Assembly (NCBI GenBank): GCA_026986355.1
Contig: JALSOO010000021.1
Coordinates: 1-5,134 of the forward strand
Direction: 5' to 3'
Source of the DNA: Campylobacteraceae bacterium
GTDB lineage: Bacteria > Campylobacterota > Campylobacteria > Campylobacterales > Sulfurovaceae
Length of the DNA stretch: 5,134 nucleotides
Shown here in pieces: positions 1-5,134 of the stretch. The position numbers and the translations under genes were made by a program. Below the pieces are notes generated by a model. It saw only the letters and a list, made by a program, of their open reading frames with translations, made no database searches and had not been told where the DNA came from. Each line of letters opens with the position of its first letter. Position 1 is the stretch's first letter.

Positions 1-816
1 TATTGTGAACTTGACCCTGCTAAGACGATGGACTCTTATGAAGATGTAATATCTGTAGATAGGATTATAGAAGTTTTAAGTGATTCATTAGATGAGCATC
101 AAGATATTGATGCTTTGACCGTGACAGCCAATGGAGAACCGACACTCTATCCATATCTTTATGAGTTAATAGATGAGATTGACAAGATAAAAGGTTCTAT
201 AAAAACACTGATATTGTCAAATGGTTCTACTATTGATAGAGAAGAGACACAAAAAGCACTGATGAGGTTTGATACGGTTAAACTCTCATTAGATTGTGCT
301 ACCTCTCGATGTCTCAAACGCTTAGACCGTGCAGACAAGAGCATTGATATTGAATCTATCAAAAAGGGTATGTTGGAGTTTAAATCAAAATTTTCCAAAG
401 CTTTAATTATAGAGATACTTATTGTAAAAGGTATCAATGATAGTTCAGAAGAGATAGAAGAGTTAAATAGTTATCTATTACAATTAAATCCTACACGTAT
501 AGATATTGGTACAATTGATAGACCACCAGCATATAGAGTAGAACCATTAAGTTATGAAAAACTACATCAATTATCGTTAGCTTTTGATAGTTCTCTACCT
601 ATATATATCGCTTCACGAAAAAAAGTGGTAGAGAAACCATCAGCATATTCAACTCAAGAGATTTTAGAGACTCTAAAAAAGCGTCCATTGACTCAAGAAG
701 ATGTAGATGTTCTATTCGATGAGATGAGCAAAGAGAGATTAGAAATTTTAATGAAAAATAACATGATAAAAACTATAAATAGTAGTGGATATGATTTTTT
801 TGTATTAAATCAGTAA
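1..816 (+). CDS. Radical SAM protein, COG0731 type, 5'-truncated by window edge
   Basis: The frame is open from base 1, so this is the C-terminal 271 residues of a longer protein; the ATG at 28 is internal. The first visible residues, YCEL, contain the last cysteine (residue 2 here) of what should be the CX3CX2C motif binding the radical SAM [4Fe-4S] cluster. The first two cysteines lie off the window. TANGEPTL (about residues 42-49) matches the SAM-contacting GEP motif typical of COG0731, the group that also includes TYW1-like enzymes. Later strands such as LILSNGS and VKLSLD fit a partial TIM barrel. The last roughly 55 residues (STQEILETLKKRPLT to the end) look like a small winged-helix domain. 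The substrate of bacterial members is not known to me, so no reaction is assigned. It is probably cytoplasmic, having no membrane segment. Family call is firm, function open. No obvious terminator follows; the tRNA promoter begins 17 nt after the stop. Confidence 0.85.
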   Translation, partial: YCELDPAKTMDSYEDVISVDRIIEVLSDSLDEHQDIDALTVTANGEPTLYPYLYELIDEIDKIKGSIKTLILSNGSTIDREETQKALMRFDTVKLSLDCATSRCLKRLDRADKSIDIESIKKGMLEFKSKFSKALIIEILIVKGINDSSEEIEELNSYLLQLNPTRIDIGTIDRPPAYRVEPLSYEKLHQLSLAFDSSLPIYIASRKKVVEKPSAYSTQEILETLKKRPLTQEDVDVLFDEMSKERLEILMKNNMIKTINSSGYDFFVLNQ

Positions 817-861
817 AAAATATAAAAAACTCTTGACATATAAGATATTTTTGTCTATAAT
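815..861 (+). promoter_or_regulatory. Strong sigma-70 promoter for the tRNA-Asn pair
   Basis: TTGACA at 833-838 and TATAAT at 856-861 are both exact consensus hexamers with a 17-bp spacer. An A-rich tract just upstream (about 815-829) could act as an UP element. The bases after the -10 (862-868, CGCACTC) form a GC-rich discriminator in otherwise AT-rich DNA. The expected start of transcription is about 867-869. An exact -35 is unusual for Campylobacterota, where that box is usually poorly conserved, and fits a high-output stable RNA promoter. Confidence 0.9.
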
Positions 862-865
862 CGCA

Positions 866-884
866 CTCCACAAAAGATGTGGAG
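866..884 (+). other. Hairpin in the tRNA precursor leader
   Basis: CTCCACA (866-872) and TGTGGAG (878-884) form a perfect 7-bp stem around an AAAGA loop. It starts at or within a base or two of the predicted transcript 5' end and finishes 7 nt before the first tRNA. There is no U-tract directly after it, so it is not an intrinsic terminator. It may protect the 5' end or guide precursor processing; both roles are inference. Confidence 0.6.
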
Positions 885-891
885 AAAATGT

Positions 892-966
892 TCCGAATTA
901 GCTCAGCGGTAGAGTAGGTGACTGTTAATCACTTGGTCGTAGGTTCGAATCCTACATTCGGAGCCA
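892..966 (+). tRNA. tRNA-Asn (GTT), copy 1
   Basis: All 75 nt fold as a standard cloverleaf. The acceptor stem is TCCGAAT (892-898) with ATTCGGA (956-962), followed by G discriminator 963 and an encoded CCA (964-966). The D stem is GCTC/GAGT. The anticodon stem GGTGA/TCACT closes the loop CTGTTAA, with anticodon GTT at 924-926. The T arm is GTAGG-TTCGAAT-CCTAC. The U1-A72 pair and G73 also occur in E. coli tRNA-Asn. It reads AAC and AAU codons. Many Campylobacterota lack AsnRS and make Asn-tRNA by GatCAB amidation of Asp-tRNA(Asn); whether this one does cannot be seen here. It is transcribed from the promoter at 833-861. Confidence 0.97.
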
Positions 967-992
967 TTTTTAAAAATTAACTTCTTATATTT

Positions 993-1067
993 TCCGAATT
1001 AGCTCAGCGGTAGAGTAGGTGACTGTTAATCACTTGGTCGTAGGTTCGAATCCTACATTCGGAGCCA
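993..1067 (+). tRNA. tRNA-Asn (GTT), copy 2, identical to copy 1
   Basis: This is a base-for-base copy of the tRNA at 892-966, displaced by 101 bp, with anticodon GTT at 1025-1027 and an encoded CCA at 1065-1067. The 26-nt spacer between the two genes (967-992) is almost pure A/T and shows no promoter of its own, so both are presumably cut from one precursor. Two copies would raise the Asn-tRNA dose, which suits an AT-rich genome with many AAT codons. Confidence 0.97.
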
Positions 1068-1084
1068 TTATCTAAATCTTAAAT

Positions 1085-1111
1085 TTTTGGCACGTCAGAA
1101 ACGCACCAAAA
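1085..1111. terminator. Possible weak hairpin between the convergent tRNA and apt units
   Basis: TTTTGG (1085-1090) pairs with CCAAAA (1106-1111); inside, a 2x2 mismatch is followed by CGT/ACG around a CAGAA loop. It lies immediately beyond the apt stop codon (1113-1115 on the minus strand) and 17 nt after the second tRNA. It could stop or stabilise transcripts from both sides, but neither strand has a clear U-run after the stem, so the terminator role is weakly supported. Confidence 0.25.
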
Positions 1112-1112
1112 C

Positions 1113-1652
1113 TTAATCTATATGTATTACAGAATATACCTCTGTATCAATATCTTTACGTCCATTTAAAAAATCTAATTCTAGTATAAAACAGGCTTCA
1201 ACACACTCTGCACCAACTTTTTTGATAAGTGATACACCTGCTGATGCTGTACCTCCTGTTGCGATAAGGTCATCTATAAGCAATACTCTTGCATTCTCTT
1301 TTGGAAATGCATCAATATGTACTTCTACCTCATCAAATCCATACTCCAACGAATACTTTTCTGAAACAGTTGTATAGGGGAGTTTACCTTTTTTACGAAT
1401 AGGTACAAAACCAATATTTAATCTATCGGCTAAAATTGAACCAAAGATAAAGCCTCTAGCATCAATACCTGCAATGTAGTCTAAATTATAACCCTTATAT
1501 CGCTCTTCTAAATGATTTATAAGTGTTTTAAAGGCGTTTGGATTATTAAGCAAGGTTGTTATATCTTTAAAGATAATACCTTTTTTAGGAAAATCGGGAA
1601 TATCTCGAATACTCTTCTCTATAATCTCTCTATCTTCTTTAGTTAATGTCAT
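1113..1652 (-). CDS. apt: Adenine phosphoribosyltransferase
   Basis: The enzyme converts adenine plus PRPP to AMP and pyrophosphate, the one-step adenine salvage reaction in the cytoplasm. The 179-residue product matches the usual size of about 180. Family signatures are visible in order: IPDFPKKGIIFKDIT (18-32), DARGFIFG (64-71), PIRKKGKLP (84-92), LEYG (102-105, with the conserved Glu) and the PRPP-binding loop VLLIDDLIATGGT (123-135). The frame stays open for 17 more codons upstream to an ATG at 1703. I prefer the ATG at 1652 because the protein then aligns with the family N-terminus, AGAAAGAG gives a ribosome site 5 nt upstream, and a strong -10 lies inside the extra stretch. It is divergent from pyrH and convergent with the tRNA genes. 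Bacterial PRTases of this fold are known targets of ppGpp in some species; here that is only a possibility. Confidence 0.96.
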   Translation of the reverse strand: MTLTKEDREIIEKSIRDIPDFPKKGIIFKDITTLLNNPNAFKTLINHLEERYKGYNLDYIAGIDARGFIFGSILADRLNIGFVPIRKKGKLPYTTVSEKYSLEYGFDEVEVHIDAFPKENARVLLIDDLIATGGTASAGVSLIKKVGAECVEACFILELDFLNGRKDIDTEVYSVIHID

Positions 1653-1677
1653 TTTAACTCTTTCTATTTTTTTCTGT

Positions 1678-1686
1678 ATTATAACA
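1678..1686 (-). promoter_or_regulatory. Extended -10 promoter of apt
   Basis: Read on the minus strand, this is TGTTATAAT, an exact extended -10 element. No good -35 sits at the usual distance, which is common in Campylobacterota. Transcription would start near 1671, giving a leader of about 19 nt with the purine-rich ribosome site at 1658-1665. It supports the 1652 start, since a start at 1703 would lie upstream of this promoter. Confidence 0.65.
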
Positions 1687-1720
1687 TAACTGTAATAAAC
1701 CAATTTTAAGAGCGTTTAGA

Positions 1721-1726
1721 TAGAAT
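1721..1726 (+). promoter_or_regulatory. Probable -10 box for the pyrH-rpoZ-spoT-tyrS cluster
   Basis: TAGAAT (1721-1726), preceded by T-rich TTTTAAG (1704-1710) and TTTAGA (1715-1720), resembles Campylobacterota sigma-70 promoters, which lean on the -10 and upstream T-rich DNA more than on a -35. The start would be near 1733, about 22 nt before pyrH. The hexamer has one mismatch, and other positions in this AT-rich gap could serve instead. Confidence 0.4.
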
Positions 1727-1754
1727 TCTTTTTTAAAACAGAGGTCATAAATTT

Positions 1755-2468
1755 ATGGTAAAAAAAAGAGTACTCGTTAAGTTTTCAGGTGAGGCATTAG
1801 CAGGTAAAAATGGCTATGGTATTGACACTCAAATCTTACATTTTATTTCCCAAGAGATTAAACTATTGATTGATAATGGTATTGAAGTAGCTGTTGTTAT
1901 TGGTGGTGGAAATATCATACGTGGTGTATCGGCTGCTGCTGATGGCGTTATTAAGAGAACCTCTGGTGATTATATGGGAATGTTAGCAACATGTATCAAT
2001 GGAATTGCTTTACAAGAGGCATTTGAACATGCTGGTTTAGAAGCACGTCTACTCTCTGCTATTGATATGCAAGAGATTGGAGAGTCATTTATCGTTCGTA
2101 GAGCTAAAAGACACCTTGAAAAGGGTAGGGTAGTTGTTTTTGCAGGTGGTACGGGTAATCCCTATTTTACAACAGACACAGCAGGAACACTTAGAGCATC
2201 TGAAATTGAAGCAGAGTGTATTATAAAAGCAACCAAAGTAGATGGTGTTTATGATAAAGACCCAAATAGATTTGATGATGCTATCAAATTGCCAACCTTA
2301 ACCTATGATGATGCTTTGGCTGATGATATTAAAGTAATGGACGATACATCAATTGCATTGGCAAAAGATAATAATCTACCAATTATTGTCTGTAATATGT
2401 TTGAAAAAGGTAACCTTTTGGCAATTGTAGAGGGAAATAGAGAGTTATGTTCTGTTGTTTCAGAATAG
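1755..2468 (+). CDS. pyrH: UMP kinase (uridylate kinase)
   Basis: It phosphorylates UMP to UDP with ATP, the step feeding all UTP and CTP synthesis. Bacterial PyrH is a cytoplasmic hexamer of the amino-acid kinase fold, unrelated to eukaryotic UMP/CMP kinases. The 237-residue length is normal (E. coli has 241). Visible motifs are the phosphate-binding KFSGEAL (9-15), GGGNIIRG (50-57), GDYMGMLAT (71-79), the UMP-contacting GGTGNPYFTTDTA (131-143), and TKVDGVYDKDP in the C-terminal nucleotide-binding half. The ATG is preceded by AGAGGT (1740-1745) with a 9-nt spacer. It is first in a plus-strand cluster and is followed after 31 nt by rpoZ. Nothing in the protein looks unusual. Confidence 0.98.
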   Translation: MVKKRVLVKFSGEALAGKNGYGIDTQILHFISQEIKLLIDNGIEVAVVIGGGNIIRGVSAAADGVIKRTSGDYMGMLATCINGIALQEAFEHAGLEARLLSAIDMQEIGESFIVRRAKRHLEKGRVVVFAGGTGNPYFTTDTAGTLRASEIEAECIIKATKVDGVYDKDPNRFDDAIKLPTLTYDDALADDIKVMDDTSIALAKDNNLPIIVCNMFEKGNLLAIVEGNRELCSVVSE

Positions 2469-2499
2469 ATAAATTTTTTAAATATAAAGGATAAAATAG

Positions 2500-2706
2500 A
2501 TGAAAATAGAGAAATTAACAGCAATCGCATTAGAAAAAGTTGACTTTGATAGATATTTACTTGCTGCAGCCGTTGGTAAACGAGCTTCAGCTATTGCCAA
2601 TGGAGCAACACCAATGGTTGATATGGACCCTAAAACTGAAAAATTTACTAATATTGCTTTAGTAGAGATTGCAGAAGGTAAAATTATTATTAATACTGAG
2701 GTGTAA
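2500..2706 (+). CDS. rpoZ: RNA polymerase omega subunit, short form
   Basis: Omega binds beta' and assists its folding and assembly into core polymerase. The 68-residue product carries the family core: LEKVDFDRYLLAAAVGKRA (11-29), matching the E. coli EKIGNRFDLVLVAARRAR segment, and then KFTNIALVEIAEGKI. It ends there, lacking the longer C-terminal tail of E. coli omega (about 90 residues), as expected for Campylobacterota. Its N-terminus reads MKIEKLTAI and does not contain the MAR residues that build ppGpp site 1 in E. coli. The ribosome site AAAGGAT (2486-2492) stands 7 nt before the ATG. It lies 31 nt after pyrH and 5 nt before spoT, so it is surely cotranscribed. rpoZ next to spoT is also seen in E. 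coli. Confidence 0.93.
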   Translation: MKIEKLTAIALEKVDFDRYLLAAAVGKRASAIANGATPMVDMDPKTEKFTNIALVEIAEGKIIINTEV

Positions 2707-2714
2707 ATACTTTG
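2698..2714 (+). promoter_or_regulatory. Ribosome site and TTG start of spoT, overlapping the rpoZ end
   Basis: GAGGT (2698-2702) lies in the last two sense codons of rpoZ (GAG GTG), 9 nt before TTG at 2712-2714. In the spoT frame the nearest upstream stop is TGA at 2697-2699, and no ATG or GTG occurs between it and 2712. The next in-frame ATG is at Met74, already inside the HD domain. TTG is therefore the only credible start. Terminating ribosomes from rpoZ would cover this site, so coupled translation is likely. Confidence 0.8.
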
Positions 2715-4853
2715 GAGGCTTTATTAAAAAAAGCAGAGGGTATCACTACTATTACAGAGGCTCAAAAGCTTCTTTTTGAATATCACCCAACGTACTCTCC
2801 ACTCTTTACAACAGCTTTAAATTTAGCAAAAGAGGCACACTCTAAACAGAGACGTAAATCTGGAGAACCCTATATTATACATCCTATTTTAGTGGCAACT
2901 ATTACGGCATTAATCTCTAATGATGAGACTATGATTATCTCGGCACTTTTGCATGATGTAGTAGAGGATACAGAGTATACTATCGAAGAGATTGGTGAGA
3001 TTTTTGGAGATGATATAGCTTTTTTAGTAGAGGGTTTAACCAAGATTGAAATTATACGAGATGTTGAGTTAATTCCATCTTCATCAAGCAAAAAGCTAAT
3101 AACTTCAGCCTTAACATTTAGAAAGATGTTGCTCTCCTCTATCAAAGATGTACGAGTTTTAGTCGTTAAACTATGTGATAGACTTCACAATATGACAACA
3201 CTTGGTTCATTATCCAAAGAGAAACAGTTGCGTATCTCTGAAGAGACAATGGTTGTATATGCTCCTATTGCCCATCGTTTGGGTATCTCACAAATGAAAA
3301 ACCGTTTAGAGGATTTAAGCTTCTACTATATCTATCCTGATGCCTATAGAATGATTGATTCATATATACAAGAGAACAGTCAAAATCTTCATCTGAAATT
3401 AAATAGATTTGTTAGAGATATTGATAATCTAATGAAAGATAATGGTTTTAAAGAGGAGGAGTTTGAAGTTTTTGGTAGAGTTAAACACTACTACTCTATG
3501 TATCAGAAGATGCAACGAAAAGGGATTGGAATTGATGAAGTTTTAGATTTGATTGCTATTCGTATTTTAGTAAATGATGATATTGATTGTTATAAGGTTT
3601 TAGGTGCTTTACATCTTAACTATAAACCTATTATATCACGATTCAAAGATTATATCACTCTTCCAAAAGAGAATGGATATAGTACTATTCATACAACTCT
3701 TTTTAATGATAATGGGATTGTAGAGGTTCAGATTAGAACGTTTGAGATGCACAAAACAGCAGAGTATGGTATCGCTGCACACTGGATATATAAAGATGGT
3801 GGTAGAAGTAGCGATAACAAAGTCAATTTAGAGTGGTTAGAGGGGTTACAGTATCAAAATGACTCTATTGAAGAGTTTTACTCTCTAGCTAAAGGAGATC
3901 TATTTACCGATGATATATCGGTACTCTCTCCTAATGGAGATTACTATACTTTGCCACGTGGTTCAGTAGCATTAGATTTTGCTTATGCTGTACATACTGA
4001 TATTGGAGACAAAGCTGTATCTGCTTTAGTCAATAAGATAAGTGCTTCTCTTTTGACAACATTAAAAAATGGAGATATAGTCAATATTATAACCAATGAT
4101 AATGCAAAAGTTAGATGTTCATGGTTTGACTCTGTCAAAACATCAAGAGCCAAAGAGGGGATTAGAAGTGCATGTAATGCCAAATTAAAAGAGTGCAACC
4201 ATATATCAGCTATTAATATTTTGACAGCTTTAACAGGAGTAGATAGAGAGATTGTTGTAGAGTTATTCAATAGATGTGAGCTAAAAGAGAACGCCTATAA
4301 ATTAACCTCTGATATGAATATCTATAAAGATGTTTTGGATAAATTTATTGAAAAAAAATCAGATTTGCTTGATAATTTTACCTATCCTATTGAGAGTATA
4401 GATGAAAATTTTAGATTTTTTTCTAATGAGAAGATAGAAAAAGTAGAGTTTGACTACTGTTGCCACCCTAAAATGGGCGATGATATTATTGCGTTTATAG
4501 AAGATGATAAAGTAGTCATTCATCATAAGTTTTGTCAAGAGGCATATAAACTTATGATAGCACATAAACCAATGGTTTTTGTAACATGGGTCAATGATAA
4601 AACAGCACGTTATAGATTGATTATCTCTCTACAGAATAGACCTGGGGTATTGGCTGAACTACTCTATAAACTTGCAACTTTAGATTTAAATGTTGTAAGT
4701 ATAGAGCTTGGTATTAGAAGTAGTGAGAGTGCAGAATTTTGTAAACTTGAAGTAGAGACCAAAGAGCAAAATTCTAAAAAACTTCAAGAGAAACTTAGTA
4801 AAAAATTGAAACTCATTGAGATGATTTCATTGAATGATGCGTATAAAAAATAG
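2712..4853 (+). CDS. spoT: Bifunctional (p)ppGpp synthetase/hydrolase (RSH family)
   Basis: This long RSH protein makes (p)ppGpp from ATP and GDP/GTP and degrades it, setting the stringent response. The 713 residues show the full domain order. The N-terminal HD hydrolase has H57, HDVVED (81-86) and LCDRLHNM (154-161, D156), so its metal ligands are present. The synthetase has RVKHYYSMYQKM (256-267), D279 in DLIAIRI, and E338 in EVQIRT, the two expected Mg2+ acids. RFKD (310-313) is the RXKD form typical of bifunctional enzymes rather than the EXDD of RelA. A TGS domain spans about 398-460, a CC...H...C zinc-finger-like segment has C583, C584, H604 and C608, and an ACT domain runs from about 633 to the end. 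Both activities therefore look intact, and it is probably the only long RSH of the organism, as in H. pylori and C. jejuni. It starts at TTG, 5 nt after rpoZ, and tyrS follows after 12 nt. Confidence 0.97.
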   Translation: MEALLKKAEGITTITEAQKLLFEYHPTYSPLFTTALNLAKEAHSKQRRKSGEPYIIHPILVATITALISNDETMIISALLHDVVEDTEYTIEEIGEIFGDDIAFLVEGLTKIEIIRDVELIPSSSSKKLITSALTFRKMLLSSIKDVRVLVVKLCDRLHNMTTLGSLSKEKQLRISEETMVVYAPIAHRLGISQMKNRLEDLSFYYIYPDAYRMIDSYIQENSQNLHLKLNRFVRDIDNLMKDNGFKEEEFEVFGRVKHYYSMYQKMQRKGIGIDEVLDLIAIRILVNDDIDCYKVLGALHLNYKPIISRFKDYITLPKENGYSTIHTTLFNDNGIVEVQIRTFEMHKTAEYGIAAHWIYKDGGRSSDNKVNLEWLEGLQYQNDSIEEFYSLAKGDLFTDDISVLSPNGDYYTLPRGSVALDFAYAVHTDIGDKAVSALVNKISASLLTTLKNGDIVNIITNDNAKVRCSWFDSVKTSRAKEGIRSACNAKLKECNHISAINILTALTGVDREIVVELFNRCELKENAYKLTSDMNIYKDVLDKFIEKKSDLLDNFTYPIESIDENFRFFSNEKIEKVEFDYCCHPKMGDDIIAFIEDDKVVIHHKFCQEAYKLMIAHKPMVFVTWVNDKTARYRLIISLQNRPGVLAELLYKLATLDLNVVSIELGIRSSESAEFCKLEVETKEQNSKKLQEKLSKKLKLIEMISLNDAYKK

Positions 4854-4865
4854 ATAGAGGGAAAA

Positions 4866-5134
4866 ATGTCAAAAGAGAAAATAGAGATAGCACTAGATGA
4901 GATTCGTAGAGGGTGTGCTGAAATTATTGATATGGAGCGTATCCAAAAGCTTGTAACAGATTTTTATGAAACAGGAGAAAACTATACCGTAAAAGCAGGA
5001 TTTGACCCAACAGGAGCAGACCTTCATGTAGGACATACTGTTTTGATGCAGAAGTTAAAGGTATTTCAAAATCATGGTGCTAGAGTCCAACTTTTAGTTG
5101 GGGATTTTACAGCAACTATTGGAGACCCAACAGG
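4866..5134 (+). CDS. tyrS: Tyrosyl-tRNA synthetase, N-terminal part, cut by window end
   Basis: The enzyme charges tRNA-Tyr with tyrosine using ATP. The ATG at 4866 opens a frame that runs off the window after 89 full codons, so only about a fifth of a protein of some 400 residues is visible. KAGFDPTGADLHVGH (43-57) holds the class I HIGH-type signature as HVGH (54-57), and LLVGDFTATIGDPTG (76-90) is the strongly conserved block that follows. Lack of the YVG-type tyrosine pocket opening and the KAGFDPT wording point to the TyrZ-like branch of bacterial TyrRS rather than the E. coli TyrS branch. AGAGGG (4856-4861) is the ribosome site, only 4 nt before the ATG. It sits 12 nt after spoT and is the fourth gene of the cluster. 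The KMSKS loop and the S4-like C-terminal domain would lie beyond the window. Confidence 0.95.
   Translation, partial: MSKEKIEIALDEIRRGCAEIIDMERIQKLVTDFYETGENYTVKAGFDPTGADLHVGHTVLMQKLKVFQNHGARVQLLVGDFTATIGDPT

Larger units (their letters stand above)
891..1069 (+). repeat. Direct repeat of 78 bp made by the duplicated tRNA genes
   Basis: Bases 891-968 and 992-1069 are identical. The match extends one base before the tRNA and two bases after CCA, then ends abruptly. The flanks differ, which means either an old duplication with diverged spacers or copies kept identical by gene conversion. There is no integrase gene or truncated tRNA fragment nearby to suggest an attachment site. Confidence 0.9.

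Noticed and set aside
28..30. ATG at 28 as the start of the radical SAM gene
   Set aside because: The frame is open back to base 1 and encodes YCEL, which holds the last cluster cysteine of the family, so this ATG is internal.
817..832. Intrinsic terminator after the radical SAM gene
   Set aside because: The stretch is A-rich with no stem; it reads better as an upstream part of the tRNA promoter.
966..977. AT-only palindrome ATTTTTAAAAAT between the tRNA genes
   Set aside because: A pure A/T inverted repeat is expected often in this composition, and with no loop and no GC pairs it is not a convincing terminator or operator.
891..1069. tRNA-Asn locus as a mobile element attachment site
   Set aside because: tRNA genes are common integration targets, but both copies are complete and there is no integrase, truncated tRNA end or foreign-looking DNA beside them; apt follows within 50 bp.
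1722..1729. Palindrome AGAATTCT overlapping the putative pyrH -10 as an operator
   Set aside because: Eight bases are too short to stand out, there is no second copy nearby, and no regulator gene is in the window.
3983..4270. Minus-strand open frame of 95 codons opposite spoT
   Set aside because: It lies wholly opposite a strongly conserved TGS and linker region, has no ribosome site or family look, and arises from the codon bias of the plus strand. The same applies to the minus-strand frames at 159-437, 2303-2530, 2870-3145 and 4359-4565.
1755..5134. A novel system hidden in the pyrH-tyrS cluster
   Set aside because: All four genes are recognised housekeeping families of usual length and order, and the gaps of 31, 5 and 12 nt leave no room for extra genes.

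Overview
The window is AT-rich, densely coding bacterial chromosome, most likely from a Campylobacterota (Epsilonproteobacteria) member. The main argument is the gene order pyrH-rpoZ-spoT-tyrS, an arrangement I recall from Campylobacter and Sulfurimonas-type genomes. A single bifunctional RSH protein, a very short omega subunit and extended -10 promoters without clear -35 boxes fit the same group. Genus cannot be fixed by eye; a Sulfurimonas/Sulfurovum-like lineage is a guess.

Layout. Positions 1-816 hold the 3' part of a radical SAM gene (COG0731 type), whose start lies upstream of the window. A near-perfect sigma-70 promoter (833-861) follows, then a leader with a perfect 7-bp hairpin and two identical tRNA-Asn(GTT) genes (892-966 and 993-1067). 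Facing them on the minus strand is apt (1113-1652), with a small hairpin just beyond its stop. apt and pyrH diverge from a 102-bp region (1653-1754) carrying a TGTTATAAT extended -10 for apt and a weaker -10 for pyrH. From 1755 to the right edge runs one tight plus-strand cluster: pyrH (UMP kinase), rpoZ (RNA polymerase omega), spoT (ppGpp synthetase/hydrolase, TTG start) and the 5' end of tyrS (tyrosyl-tRNA synthetase). Gaps between these genes are 31, 5 and 12 nt, with no terminator visible.

How the genes fit together. The cluster joins pyrimidine nucleotide supply, the polymerase, the stringent-response enzyme and tRNA charging. apt belongs to a family known to be sensitive to ppGpp in some bacteria, and the tRNA promoter has the GC-rich discriminator typical of stringently controlled promoters. 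The omega subunit appears to lack the N-terminal residues that form ppGpp site 1 in E. coli, so any direct polymerase response should work differently here.

Overall this is housekeeping DNA. I see no mobile element, CRISPR array, defence system or clearly undescribed system. The findings are fine-scale points: start sites, promoter and leader structure, omega's missing motif and an uncharacterised radical SAM protein with a C-terminal winged-helix-like tail. No gene-free stretch exceeds 300 bases.
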